A stretch of DNA of 64,000 bases, taken from Paludibacter sp. GTDB lineage: Bacteria > Bacteroidota > Bacteroidia > Bacteroidales > Paludibacteraceae. Positions 55,477-64,000 of this stretch are shown here, one piece after another. The notes beneath the pieces are model-generated. The model was not told the DNA's origin. It worked only from the letters and a program-made list of their open reading frames with translations, and ran no database searches. Position numbers and translations under genes: made by a program. The stretch's first letter is position 1. Every line of letters begins with the position of its first letter. The stretch lies in assembly GCA_024710005.1 (NCBI GenBank), contig JANJVQ010000016.1, positions 40,999 through 104,998 of the forward strand, given 5' to 3'.

Positions 55477-56348
55477 ACTGCTGTTTTTTTACTGTGTTTC
55501 CAACGATTATGCGACCAAAGCCAAAACTCAGGCCGTTCCTGAATACTCTGCTCCAGCATTTGCATGAATTTGGTTGTAATTTCATATTCTGATGTATGAA
55601 CAGGATCTGTAGTAATCGGTTTTACTTTTGCAAGATAATAACCTCTTTTAATCCTTTCAATATCAAGATAAAATACCGGATAATCATATTTCTTAGCCAG
55701 CTGCTCAGTTCCTAAGAAAACAGGCGTATCCTGATGTAAAAAAGGCATGGTATAGCGTATGCTTTTTGCTCCCGGACTTTGATCGGAAATCATTCCAAAG
55801 ATCCCTTTTTCACCGGCCTTTCTCATTTCAAACATTTTTCTGATGATGTTGTTCTTTTCAATGCCGATGGCTCCATAGCGGTTTCGTAAGCGGAGCATCA
55901 GGCCATCGAAATGTTTATCTCTCAATTCTTTGTATACAGGGCAGGCCGGCAAATCAGGCGGTAGGTGTAAACAAATCACGGATGTCCATTCCCAGTTGCA
56001 ATAGTGACCGGTCATAATCATCGAACTTTTACCCAGTCGGGCCTGCTCAATTAACAAATCCAGGTTCTCAAAAGCCATGCGCTTCTTCATCTCTTTTTTC
56101 GGGGCATGAAGTTGCCGGATGATCTCTACCATCAAATCACAAAAATAGTGATAGAATTTCTTTTCCGTTTCTGTTATTTGTTTGGATGAATAATCAGGGA
56201 ATGCATTCACCAGGTTGCGTCTTACCACCTTTCTCCTGTAGCGGGCAACATGGTAAATAAGCGGGAACATCAGGTCGGATAATACATACAACACCCGCAT
56301 CGGGAGCCAGGAGATGGTCCAGATCAAAGCATAAAAAATATAATACAT
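55473..56348 (-). CDS. Lipid A biosynthesis acyltransferase (LpxL/HtrB family)
   Basis: 291 residues. N-terminal membrane helix; catalytic HX4E in MTGHYCNWEW (about 118-127), then a PVYKELRDKHFDGLMLRLRN block and FGMISDQSPGAKS. Adds an acyl chain to lipid A or a related glycolipid at the inner membrane. Translationally coupled (4-bp overlap) to the downstream glycosyltransferase, which suggests an envelope glycolipid operon. Confidence 0.92.
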   Translation of the reverse strand: MYYIFYALIWTISWLPMRVLYVLSDLMFPLIYHVARYRRKVVRRNLVNAFPDYSSKQITETEKKFYHYFCDLMVEIIRQLHAPKKEMKKRMAFENLDLLIEQARLGKSSMIMTGHYCNWEWTSVICLHLPPDLPACPVYKELRDKHFDGLMLRLRNRYGAIGIEKNNIIRKMFEMRKAGEKGIFGMISDQSPGAKSIRYTMPFLHQDTPVFLGTEQLAKKYDYPVFYLDIERIKRGYYLAKVKPITTDPVHTSEYEITTKFMQMLEQSIQERPEFWLWSHNRWKHSKKTAV

Positions 56349-56366
56349 GCTGATTAAATATAAATG

Positions 56367-56690
56367 CTAATTGTAAATTCCGATGGACTTACCATATTCA
56401 TATTCACCTTCCAGTATCAGGGTGATTTCCTCGTCGGTAATATCCATCTTGTCTTTCTTAGCACATTTCTTCAGATACATAAACATATCCTCCTCATCAA
56501 TATTGGCTTCTTCGGCAGTGTCTTCCTGTATTAAACCTTTTTCGTCATAATACTCATAGATTACATCCAGTACATATTCCACCTTGGTATCAGGAATGGT
56601 AGCCCTCGAAGCAGCAGGAATATGATTCAGGATAAACTTAACGGCTTCATCTTCATCATAAACCAGCAAATCGTCGTCTTCTGTTTTCAT
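56367..56690 (-). CDS. Conserved acidic protein of unknown function
   Basis: 107 residues, highly acidic (TEDDDLLVYDEDEAVKFILN, QEDTAEEANIDEEDMFMYL) and predicted helical, no signal peptide or membrane segment. I do not recognise a family, though small acidic proteins like this recur in Bacteroidota. It lies 18 bp upstream of the acyltransferase gene on the same strand, so co-transcription is likely. Confidence 0.65.
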   Translation of the reverse strand: MKTEDDDLLVYDEDEAVKFILNHIPAASRATIPDTKVEYVLDVIYEYYDEKGLIQEDTAEEANIDEEDMFMYLKKCAKKDKMDITDEEITLILEGEYEYGKSIGIYN

Positions 56691-56873
56691 GTTGTATGGG
56701 TTTAAAATTTACAATTCAAAGATACAGTTTTTCTGATGAATCCATACAACACACCCATAAAAAAGTCAGGAAGTTTGAATATTCATTCGGGAAATTTAAA
56801 AAAAAAGCTTATTTTTGAACAAAAAAGTTCTTGTGATAAGAACAAGTATCAATCTTTGTAATAAAAGACAACC

Positions 56874-57629
56874 ATGAAAGTAGGACTAATTGGCTTTGGC
56901 AAGACAGGCAAAGCAGTTGCTTCGGCAATACTTAAACACCATGATTTTGAATTGGAATGGGTACTAAGAAAATCACCCAAACAGGAAGACAGGTTAATTG
57001 CTGACATCCTTGAAATCGATTGCAACAATCAGGGTCGTGTATATTCTTTGCACAATCATAAAATCGAACCTTTTCTCGACGCACATCCGGTAGATATCAT
57101 CATTGATTTTTCTTCTGAAAGCGGCATCTTCACATACGGGAAAGCTGCCGCGCAAAGGAAAATTAAAATTATTTCTGCCGTTTCACATTACGACCACGAA
57201 CAAGAGGCATATCTGAAACGTTTGGGTGAATACACAACGGTTTTCTGGTCGCCCAACATTACCCTGGGAGTCAACTACCTGATTTTTGCAGCGAAGGTAT
57301 TGAAGAGTATTGCTCCTTTCGTGGATATTGAAATCGTGGAAGAACATTTCAAACACAAGGACGGTGTTTCCGGGACTGCCATTAAAATTGCAGAAGCACT
57401 CGGGTTAAAGAAGTCGAAAATTAATTCGGTTCGTGCCGGTGGTATTGTAGGCAAACATCAGGTTATCTTTGGCTTCAAATACCAGACTATCAGACTGATT
57501 CATGAATCCATATCAAGAGAAGCTTTCGGAAACGGGGTAATCTTTGTGGCCGAAAACATAATAGAAAAAGAAAAAGGATTCTATCAGTATGAAGATATTT
57601 TCAAACCATTTCTTTCTGACAAAATATGA
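56874..57629 (+). CDS. dapB: 4-Hydroxy-tetrahydrodipicolinate reductase
   Basis: 251 residues, a compact DapB. N-terminal dinucleotide site VGLIGFGKTGKAVA (2-15); DIIIDFSS and FWSPNITLGVNYL; catalytic region VEEHFKHKDGVSGTAIKIAEAL; C-terminal GGIVGKHQVIFG. It acts in lysine/diaminopimelate synthesis, needed for the cell wall. The usual ExHHxxKxDAPSGTA is partly changed to EEHFKHKDGVSGTA, as seen in some Bacteroidota. Overlaps the next gene by 4 bp. Confidence 0.92.
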   Translation: MKVGLIGFGKTGKAVASAILKHHDFELEWVLRKSPKQEDRLIADILEIDCNNQGRVYSLHNHKIEPFLDAHPVDIIIDFSSESGIFTYGKAAAQRKIKIISAVSHYDHEQEAYLKRLGEYTTVFWSPNITLGVNYLIFAAKVLKSIAPFVDIEIVEEHFKHKDGVSGTAIKIAEALGLKKSKINSVRAGGIVGKHQVIFGFKYQTIRLIHESISREAFGNGVIFVAENIIEKEKGFYQYEDIFKPFLSDKI

Positions 57630-58264
57630 TAACAATCAAAACATTCACATTCAACCCTATACAGGAAAACACTTACGTAGTACACGATGAAACCGGAGAA
57701 GCAATTGTTATCGATGCCGGTTGCTACTTCGAAAATGAAAAGAAAGCATTACAGTCATACATCGATGACAATAAACTGAAATTGGTTAAAGTTCTCAACA
57801 CCCACCTGCATTTCGATCACCAGTTCGGCAATAAGTTTTTATTCGACACCTACGGAATTGCTCCCGAAGCACATGCTGGCGATGAATTTTTACTCAGAAG
57901 GGTGGTGAAAGGCGCTGTAATTTACGGTTTCCCGGTACAGGAAGATGCACAACCCATCGGGACCTACCTGCAGGAGAACCAGGAAATCAGCTTTGGGAAT
58001 ACTATACTGAAAACCATTCATGTGCCGGGACACAGTCCGGGACATCTGGTTTTTAATTGTGAAAAAGAGTTGGTTTTATTTGCAGGAGATGTTTTGTTCA
58101 GAGGTTCTATCGGTCGCACCGACCTCGAACAAGGTGACTATGGAACGTTGATCCGCAATATCACTGAAAAGTTATTGATTTTGCCGGATGAAACTGTGGT
58201 ATATCCCGGACATGGGCCTTCAACCACCATAGGAGATGAAAGGGTGTCGAATCCGTATTTATAA
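57626..58264 (+). CDS. MBL-fold metallo-hydrolase (glyoxalase II-like)
   Basis: 212 residues. Metal-binding motif THLHFDHQFG (HxHxDH), second and third metal sites VPGHSPGHL and FAGDVLFRGSIGRTD, then PGHGPSTTIGDE. Typical of hydroxyacylglutathione hydrolase-like enzymes, which split thioesters of a small thiol; the true substrate is not given by sequence. The 4-bp overlap with dapB suggests co-expression but not a shared pathway. Confidence 0.9.
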   Translation: MITIKTFTFNPIQENTYVVHDETGEAIVIDAGCYFENEKKALQSYIDDNKLKLVKVLNTHLHFDHQFGNKFLFDTYGIAPEAHAGDEFLLRRVVKGAVIYGFPVQEDAQPIGTYLQENQEISFGNTILKTIHVPGHSPGHLVFNCEKELVLFAGDVLFRGSIGRTDLEQGDYGTLIRNITEKLLILPDETVVYPGHGPSTTIGDERVSNPYL

Positions 58265-58281
58265 TTTCATCATTGAGGTTC

Positions 58282-58314
58282 AGACCTGTCAGATTTTTAA
58301 AACCTGACAGGTCT
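58282..58314. terminator. Bidirectional terminator between the MBL gene and nadD
   Basis: AGACCTGTCAG (58282-58292) pairs exactly with CTGACAGGTCT (58304-58314), 11-bp stem and 11-base A/T-rich loop. It serves the two convergent genes. This palindrome type recurs widely in Bacteroidota genomes (from memory). Confidence 0.8.
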
Positions 58315-58319
58315 TGTAT

Positions 58320-58895
58320 TTAATTATACGGTCGATTTTCCCTGATATACCCAATTACCTCCGGACTTAACCACCGCGAAACATTCTCGCCCTTCTGAAT
58401 CAATTCCCTTAATTGAGTAGAAGATATATCATAATAAGGTGTATCCAACAACTGCATTTGTGGATAGACATCAGCAACGGTTGAGAAATCATAACCTTTT
58501 CGCGGATATACATATACGGGATAAGTCTCAAGCAACTCCTGGTAATTTTTCCATTGATCGAAAATCACAGCGTTGTCGCTCCCGATCATCAACGCAAATT
58601 CATGTTGGGGATATAATTTTGTCAGTTGATGCAGGGTGTCAATGGTGTAGGACGGCACAGGCATGGTGAATTCCACATCCGAAGCTTTCAGTTTCGGATG
58701 TCCGCTGATAGCAGCAACGACCATGTCCAACCGGATAAATTCATCTAATTGTGATGCCGGATCTTTCAGGGGATTACAGGGTGAAACCACGAACCACACC
58801 TCATCAACCAATTGTTTATCAATCAGGTATTCAGCCAACTTTTGATGACCGAGATGAATAGGATTAAAAGAACCGGAATAAATGGCAATCTTCAT
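58320..58895 (-). CDS. nadD: Nicotinate-nucleotide adenylyltransferase
   Basis: 191 residues. Nucleotidyltransferase motifs: IYSGSFNPIHLGHQKLAEYL (GSFNPxHxGH) at residues 4-23, VSPCNPLKD, and the C-terminal ISSTQLRELI. Converts nicotinate mononucleotide to deamido-NAD in NAD synthesis; cytosolic. Full family length. Confidence 0.95.
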   Translation of the reverse strand: MKIAIYSGSFNPIHLGHQKLAEYLIDKQLVDEVWFVVSPCNPLKDPASQLDEFIRLDMVVAAISGHPKLKASDVEFTMPVPSYTIDTLHQLTKLYPQHEFALMIGSDNAVIFDQWKNYQELLETYPVYVYPRKGYDFSTVADVYPQMQLLDTPYYDISSTQLRELIQKGENVSRWLSPEVIGYIRENRPYN

Positions 58896-58926
58896 GTTTT
58901 TCTATCGCAATATAGATAAAATTATG

Positions 58927-58957
58927 TTGCAAAAGTATCAAAAATCAGTTATCTTTG
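58927..58957 (+). promoter_or_regulatory. Promoter of pepT
   Basis: TTG at 58927-58929 and TATCTTTG at 58950-58957 with 20-bp spacing; the pepT start is 52 bp downstream. Confidence 0.75.
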
Positions 58958-59009
58958 CTCAACTTTACACCAAAGTTTAACAATTTGGTGTACAAAACAC
59001 ACCCGATAT

Positions 59010-60230
59010 ATGAACATCACCGAACGCTTTCTCAAATACGTCAGTTTTCACACGACTTCTGATGACAGCACCAATTTAACGCCAAGTACTCCTGGACAAA
59101 TGTTTTTCGCCCAATATCTGGTTGAAGAACTCACGGCAATGGGTCTCACCGACATCACGCTCGACAAGAATGGTTATGTCATGGCAACTTTACCGGCCAA
59201 CACCGACAAGAGCATTCCGACCATCGGATTCATTGCGCACATGGACACCAGTCCCGACATGTCGGGCAAAAACATCAAACCTCAGATTGTTGAAGACTAC
59301 GACGGGAATGACATTTTATTAAATGAAGAAAAGGTAATCGTGCTGGAAACTTCCAAATATCCCGAAATTACGCAGTACAAGGGACAGGATATCATCGTGA
59401 CCGACGGCACCACCCTGCTGGGAGCCGATGATAAAGCCGGCATTGCGGAAATCGTCACGGCCATGGAATATCTGATTGCCCATCCGGAAATTAAACACGG
59501 TAAAGTCAGGATAGCTTTTACCCCGGATGAAGAAATCGGGCAGGGCGCTCATCATTTTGACGTGGAACAATTCGGTGCTGAATGGGCTTACACGATGGAT
59601 GGGGGTGAAATAGGTGAATTGGAATTTGAGAATTTCAATGCTGCCGCTGCAAAGGTTACGTGCAATGGAGTAAATGTACATCCCGGCTACGCAAAACATA
59701 AAATGAAGAATTCCATACGAATTGCACACCAGTTTATTTCCATGCTCCCCCGCCACGAGACTCCCGAACATACAGATGGTTACGAAGGTTTTTACCACCT
59801 GTTGAGTATGGAAGGCAGTGTGGAAAAAACTACGCTGAACTACATCATCCGCGACCACGACCGCGATCGTTTCGAGCGACGGAAGAAAGAAATGCAGCAT
59901 CTGGTTAACAAAATAAATGCGGAATTCGGAGAAAACACGGCCACCGTAGAACTCAAGGATCAGTACTACAATATGCGTGAAAAGGTGGAACCACTCATGC
60001 ACATTGTGGATCTGGCTGCTACAGCCATGAAGGAAGTGGGTATCACACCCAACATCAAACCTATCCGGGGCGGCACCGATGGCTCACAACTCTCATTCAA
60101 GGGACTCCCCTGCCCCAATATCTTTGCAGGAGGACATAATTTCCATGCCCGGTTCGAATATGTTCCGGTTCAATCCATGGAGAAAGCAACACAGGTTATT
60201 GTAACAATCGTAAAAAATTTGGCCAACTAA
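59010..60230 (+). CDS. pepT: Peptidase T (tripeptidase)
   Basis: 406 residues; zinc aminopeptidase of family M20 that releases N-terminal residues from tripeptides in the cytosol. Motifs: [14 protein letters not shown] (His and Asp of the metal site), [32 protein letters not shown] (catalytic Glu pair), [16 protein letters not shown] and [17 protein letters not shown] with the closing [12 protein letters not shown]. Full length and not interrupted. The next gene starts one base after the stop. Confidence 0.96.
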   Translation: MNITERFLKYVSFHTTSDDSTNLTPSTPGQMFFAQYLVEELTAMGLTDITLDKNGYVMATLPANTDKSIPTIGFIAHMDTSPDMSGKNIKPQIVEDYDGNDILLNEEKVIVLETSKYPEITQYKGQDIIVTDGTTLLGADDKAGIAEIVTAMEYLIAHPEIKHGKVRIAFTPDEEIGQGAHHFDVEQFGAEWAYTMDGGEIGELEFENFNAAAAKVTCNGVNVHPGYAKHKMKNSIRIAHQFISMLPRHETPEHTDGYEGFYHLLSMEGSVEKTTLNYIIRDHDRDRFERRKKEMQHLVNKINAEFGENTATVELKDQYYNMREKVEPLMHIVDLAATAMKEVGITPNIKPIRGGTDGSQLSFKGLPCPNIFAGGHNFHARFEYVPVQSMEKATQVIVTIVKNLAN

Positions 60231-60231
60231 A

Positions 60232-61299
60232 ATGAACTTCACACCATTTATCAACATCCACAAAGCATTAGATGCCAAAATGCATGAATTTGCCGGGTAC
60301 CTGATGCCGATTGAATACTCGGGTATCATCGATGAACATCTCACAGTACGGAATGCCGCAGGCGTATTCGACGTATCGCACATGGGCGAAATCTGGGTCA
60401 AAGGTCCGAAAGCCTTCGATTTTGTGCAGCACATGACCACCAACGACGTAGCGGCATTACCTATCGGGAAAATACAATACTCCTGTCTCCCGAATGGCAA
60501 AGGGGGCATTGTAGACGACATCTTAGTGTATCATTACGAATACCAGAAATACCTGTTGGTCGTGAATGCCTCTAATCTGGAAAAGGACTGGAAATGGCTC
60601 AGCGACAACAACACCGAAGGCGCTGAAATGGACAACGCTTCCGAATGGATGGCTCAACTGGCTGTTCAGGGTCCCAAAGCCACACAGATTCTGCAAAAAC
60701 TGACCAGCATCAATCTCTCCGATATAGCTTATTATCACTTCACCGTGGGTGATTTTGCAGGAGTTGATGAAGTAATTATTTCGAATACAGGCTATACCGG
60801 TGCAGGCGGTTTCGAATTGTATTTTCTGCCCGAACATGCCGAGAAAATATGGCACGCCATTTTCGAAGCAGGCAAAGAAGAAGGTATCAAACCCATCGGA
60901 CTCGGTGCCCGTGACACCCTGCGATTGGAAAGTGGCTTTTGTCTGTACGGCAATGACATTGACGATACCACCTCTCCTATTGAAGCAGGTTTGGGGTGGA
61001 TTACCAAATTCGTGGAAGGGAACAATTTCATCGACCGACCCTTGTTTGAAAAACAGAAAGCTGAAGGGGTGAGTCGCAAGCTGATTCGATTTGAACTGAC
61101 CGACAGAGGCATTCCACGTCATGATTACGACATTGTAACTGAGCAAGGAGAAGTTATCGGCAAAGTCACTTCCGGCACCATCCTCCCCGGCACGAAAACC
61201 GGCATCGGCATGGGTTATGTGGCAACTCAATATGCTACGAAAGGAGCAACTATTTTCGTCGACATCAGGGGGAAAAAAATAAGCGGAGTAGTGAAATAA
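60232..61299 (+). CDS. gcvT: Aminomethyltransferase (glycine cleavage T protein)
   Basis: 355 residues. Takes the aminomethyl group from H-protein and passes its carbon to tetrahydrofolate. Family blocks: [87 protein letters not shown] and [20 protein letters not shown]. The gene lies one base after pepT and is probably co-transcribed with it. gcvH and gcvP are not in the window, so the cleavage system is split. Confidence 0.95.
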   Translation: MNFTPFINIHKALDAKMHEFAGYLMPIEYSGIIDEHLTVRNAAGVFDVSHMGEIWVKGPKAFDFVQHMTTNDVAALPIGKIQYSCLPNGKGGIVDDILVYHYEYQKYLLVVNASNLEKDWKWLSDNNTEGAEMDNASEWMAQLAVQGPKATQILQKLTSINLSDIAYYHFTVGDFAGVDEVIISNTGYTGAGGFELYFLPEHAEKIWHAIFEAGKEEGIKPIGLGARDTLRLESGFCLYGNDIDDTTSPIEAGLGWITKFVEGNNFIDRPLFEKQKAEGVSRKLIRFELTDRGIPRHDYDIVTEQGEVIGKVTSGTILPGTKTGIGMGYVATQYATKGATIFVDIRGKKISGVVK

Positions 61300-61322
61300 C
61301 GACACCCGCTTATCTAAATAAT

Positions 61323-62879
61323 TTAGTTTGAAATACCGTTGGACAATCTGTTTAGCGGTATTTCTGTTAACACATTCGCTTCAACGGCATATAATTTATC
61401 CTTGTGTATGAAGATTGTTTTGCCCACATTTAACTCTGCCACCACTTTGCCTGCACTGTTTATGACGAACAGTGTTTTATCATGATACAGAAAAGTATAA
61501 GATTGATGTGCCTCTTTGTAAACATACAATTCACTTAATTCAATTTTTCTTTCAAATTCCAGATTTCGGTTTAATTTAACGACATAGCCCTTGTTACTCA
61601 TAAAGTATATAGCTCGGGGATCAAACTCATGTAAACTTTGAATGATAGAATCCGACTTGATATAGGTGGCAAATTTGCTAACGTCATACTCAAATTCACC
61701 CGTTTGTTCTGCATCATACAAAATAGTTTTATAATCATTGTTTTTCAAAGAATAACGAATTGACCGGTCTTTAAAAATCAATTCAAAACTATCTTTTCCG
61801 GCAACGTAACTTAGTAACGGATTCTTTTTCAGATCGAATAATGACAATGCAAGTTCATAACCGCTGTTTTTATCGAAAATAGCCATATAAGGTTCCCCAA
61901 AGCTGCACTCCTTACCATTGTATCTGGCTTCTCCCCTGTTAATGAGATAGACCTTTGAACTATCAATCAACAAGGTCGAATGACTTGTCTCCTTAGGTAA
62001 TTCCGTTCTCCATTTCACGCTGCCATCGTGAGACAAACAAGTTACGTAGTCTTTTGAAGCAAAATAGATATGAAGACTGTCGGTTACAACATTGGAGACC
62101 AGATTAGAAACCAGATCATGACCGGTAGAAATAACAAAACTCCCTGTAAGTAAACCCAGTACGGCTCCGGCAACGTTTGCCCCAACTGTTTTTGAATAGT
62201 CTTTCACACCTGTTTTAACCTCATAATCCCACCCTTTTCCGGTTTCCAAATTCAGGTGATGTAAACCGGATGCAACAAGCAGGATGGCAGTATCATTTAA
62301 GTTTACAACACCATCCCAACCATAACTTTTATCAATTTTCCTTTCCCAACGTACTTTTCCCGTTGTTAAATCAACACAGGAGAGTTTTTCTGAGAACGTT
62401 TGCGCGAAACTGTTGTACTTATAACCAAAAGCAATATTTAAACCCGGTATAGTAGAGTAAATCAGAACTTTTGAATTCCAAAGATCTTTTCCCGTAGTCA
62501 TTTCAACACGGGTAGTTGAGCCATACCCGACATTATGAAAGAGCACACCATTGTATTGTTCTATTGATGCATTTCCAAAATACACCTCTCTTGTCCAGTT
62601 TATATCTTTTGAATTCAAATCAAATGAAGCTAAAACTCCTTTATTATTCAGATATTTGCCGTTTTTACTCAACCCCCGGAGTTGCAAAGTCAGAGTCTGG
62701 AAAGTAGTATCCGGTTGACAATCATAAATCCTCTCATTAAATTCGTAAGTAGTTCCCGTTATGCTTTCCCCTGTCATCAGGTCTGTTCCGACAATCACAC
62801 CGGTGTTGCTTCTGACAGTTTGACCGGCAACCAGGATAGCATGCAACAACAGCAGAGTGATAAAAACCGTTTTATTCAT
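61323..62879 (-). CDS. Exported beta-propeller-like protein, unknown function
   Basis: 518 residues from the ATG at 62879. Signal peptide (about 1-20, ending VAGQ). Repeated motifs such as LTTGKVRWERKI, MTTGKDLWNSKV and HDGSVKWRTELPK resemble the PQQ-like propeller blades of envelope proteins. A hydrophobic stretch near residues 235-255 (VGANVAGAVLGLLTGSF) interrupts the pattern. No T9SS sorting domain. It lies 24 bp downstream of a DUF898 membrane protein gene on the same strand, so the two may work together. Confidence 0.7.
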   Translation of the reverse strand: MNKTVFITLLLLHAILVAGQTVRSNTGVIVGTDLMTGESITGTTYEFNERIYDCQPDTTFQTLTLQLRGLSKNGKYLNNKGVLASFDLNSKDINWTREVYFGNASIEQYNGVLFHNVGYGSTTRVEMTTGKDLWNSKVLIYSTIPGLNIAFGYKYNSFAQTFSEKLSCVDLTTGKVRWERKIDKSYGWDGVVNLNDTAILLVASGLHHLNLETGKGWDYEVKTGVKDYSKTVGANVAGAVLGLLTGSFVISTGHDLVSNLVSNVVTDSLHIYFASKDYVTCLSHDGSVKWRTELPKETSHSTLLIDSSKVYLINRGEARYNGKECSFGEPYMAIFDKNSGYELALSLFDLKKNPLLSYVAGKDSFELIFKDRSIRYSLKNNDYKTILYDAEQTGEFEYDVSKFATYIKSDSIIQSLHEFDPRAIYFMSNKGYVVKLNRNLEFERKIELSELYVYKEAHQSYTFLYHDKTLFVINSAGKVVAELNVGKTIFIHKDKLYAVEANVLTEIPLNRLSNGISN

Positions 62880-62903
62880 ATTGATAATCATAAACACCAA
62901 CTG

Positions 62904-63836
62904 TTACCCCTCAACACTTTCAACAAAAGTTTTAGTCAGAATTCTCTTCCCAATTTTAGAATAAGCCCATGGGAAATAGATCCCGAATGTAACGATGGTA
63001 AGTAAAGTTTGTCCCCAGATAAAAAGGAAATCCCCTTTTGCATCTTGTTCGTATCCAAATTGCAGTTTTCTATCCGGACTTTCAGCGATTGTTTTATCTG
63101 CAAAATAGTGGTATAATCTCATATAAAACAGGGGAAAATAAATACCTAATGTTACAAATAACAATAGCATCTCAACCAATATCTTTGCACACGAAGCTCC
63201 GAATCCGGTCACCCATTTAATCTGATAATCTTTGTATTTCACATTGAACATCCATTTGTAAAATAAATACATATAAGGGATCAACAAAACCATGAACACA
63301 ATCTGGTAAATTAAAGTGTAAAGAAATGATTGATTAATTTCTACCATTAATTTTACAGAAGAAAAAACAATGAGTATCAAAGGAATATATAAAGAAAGCA
63401 ATAACAATAAAAACAGCCTGCCACCCTTTCCGAGAAATTCGAATTTTACATCATCAACCGAACTGTTGTTGACAATAAACTTTGTCAAATCTTTAATAAA
63501 CCAGGCCATGTAAATACTCAAGGTAACAACACTCAGCACTAATCCTGATATGATTTTCCATATATAAGTCCCGAATTTACCCTCAAATTTCAAGTTATGG
63601 TCTGAAAACTTCACACCTTCTATAGTAATTTTAATCATATAAAACATGATTAAATAAGCTAAAAGCATCAATCCGAACATGAGTAACACACTAAACAGAC
63701 CAGCGGTACCCGGTTGAGTACGATTGGGCAATGATTCATAGAAAATGCCATAAGGCAGTATTATCAAGATGTAAAATACCAACCAAACCGGTAAAAATTG
63801 CTTACCAGTCAATGTGAAATCAAAGTGTTTTTTCAT
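62904..63836 (-). CDS. DUF898 / YjgN-family membrane protein
   Basis: 310 residues from MKKHFDFTLTGKQFL. About seven membrane helices. The family signature is visible: HFDFTLTGKQ near the start, KFEGKFGTYIWK, GIYMAWF-like SIYMAWFIKD, and the repeat GIYFPWAYSKIGKRIL at the end. Function of DUF898 proteins is unknown; they are inner-membrane proteins. The gene is followed on the same strand by the propeller protein gene. Confidence 0.85.
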   Translation of the reverse strand: MKKHFDFTLTGKQFLPVWLVFYILIILPYGIFYESLPNRTQPGTAGLFSVLLMFGLMLLAYLIMFYMIKITIEGVKFSDHNLKFEGKFGTYIWKIISGLVLSVVTLSIYMAWFIKDLTKFIVNNSSVDDVKFEFLGKGGRLFLLLLLSLYIPLILIVFSSVKLMVEINQSFLYTLIYQIVFMVLLIPYMYLFYKWMFNVKYKDYQIKWVTGFGASCAKILVEMLLLFVTLGIYFPLFYMRLYHYFADKTIAESPDRKLQFGYEQDAKGDFLFIWGQTLLTIVTFGIYFPWAYSKIGKRILTKTFVESVEG

Positions 63837-63931
63837 GGTGTAAAAAATTATATTATTAGTAATTAAACTTTCGCAAGTATGATAACTTGCTGATATATAA
63901 CAAAAAAGCAGCATAAAATTTTGGTAAAGTC

Positions 63932-64000
63932 ACTGATATTCAGTAACTTTAAGTCGCAAAACAAAACCAAAACAATATGCTGCGACACAAAGATACAATA
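63932..64000 (+). other. Possible start of an element or transposase gene cut by the window end
   Basis: A 13-bp palindrome ACTGATATTCAGT at 63932-63944 is followed by an ATG at 63977 and eight open codons (MLRHKDTI) to the end of the window. The same 24 bases recur at 5417-5440 with three changes. It could be the edge of a repeated element; too little is visible to name it. Confidence 0.3.

Noticed and set aside
56827..56858. Promoter-like AATCTTTG with a GTTCTT/AAGAAC inverted repeat before dapB
   Set aside because: The -7 box is off consensus and the TTG spacing is only 17 bp; too weak to list as a promoter.

Overview
The window is a chromosomal stretch of a Bacteroidota bacterium, most likely order Bacteroidales. 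Evidence: promoters of the TTTG / TAnnTTTG type, type IX secretion (T9SS) C-terminal sorting domains, a GldL homologue, a Na+-pumping methylmalonyl-CoA decarboxylase operon (succinate-to-propionate metabolism), a HYC_CC_PP-type protein and a CzcA-CzcC fusion pump. No rRNA, CRISPR array or complete insertion sequence is visible. There is one tRNA (Met, CAT).

Layout. 1-5.3 kb: haem synthesis (3' part of hemB, then hemL) and assimilatory sulfate activation/reduction (cysD-cysN-cysH). 5.5-14.9 kb, all on the minus strand: a NarL-type two-component system followed by an unknown exported protein and two T9SS-exported surface proteins. This block is bracketed by a 258-bp near-identical direct repeat of the 3' part of cysH, so it looks inserted or rearranged. 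15.3-23.8 kb: an isolated gldL, then a heavy-metal (Cu/Ag-type) efflux operon (HYC_CC_PP protein, CusA, TolC, CusB with a C-terminal HMA domain). 23.9-24.1 kb: a graveyard holding the tail of a Fic-like gene and the head of a type I restriction hsdR gene. 24.1-30.1 kb: yqeY, a lipoprotein peptidase, a START-like protein, ettA and a prolyl oligopeptidase. 30.4-32.5 kb: tRNA-Met, a frameshifted DUF4143-type ATPase and a dsrE gene broken by one nonsense codon. 32.5-43.2 kb, minus strand: a TetR-MMPL-LolA-like-DUF1302 export cluster and a CzcB / CzcA-CzcC fusion pump. 43.4-51.7 kb: a beta-barrel protein, an MntA/HepT-type toxin-antitoxin pair, a cation/proton antiporter, a DEAD-box helicase and the mce-mmdADCB operon. 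52-63.8 kb: a Pif1-like helicase, a GT2 glycosyltransferase, a lipid A-type acyltransferase, dapB, an MBL hydrolase, nadD, pepT, gcvT, a beta-propeller protein and a DUF898 membrane protein.

The most unusual signal is between genes: at least ten arrays of degenerate 7-bp tandem repeats. Several sequence families keep the same 7-bp period, and the arrays often sit exactly at 3' gene ends. In hemL, the Pif1-like helicase gene and the GT2 gene, the array is translated as the protein C-terminus (an AENGKRKT-like tail). The core unit GCGGAAA has no stop codon in any of six frames, while the related unit GCGAATA gives a stop in every forward frame. Other arrays form hairpins, for example between cysD and cysN, and one pair brackets a nested inverted structure between two convergent genes. 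A second notable signal is a set of four TACCTAT heptamers (NarL-type consensus) next to the NarL-type regulator gene and ahead of the T9SS cargo operon.
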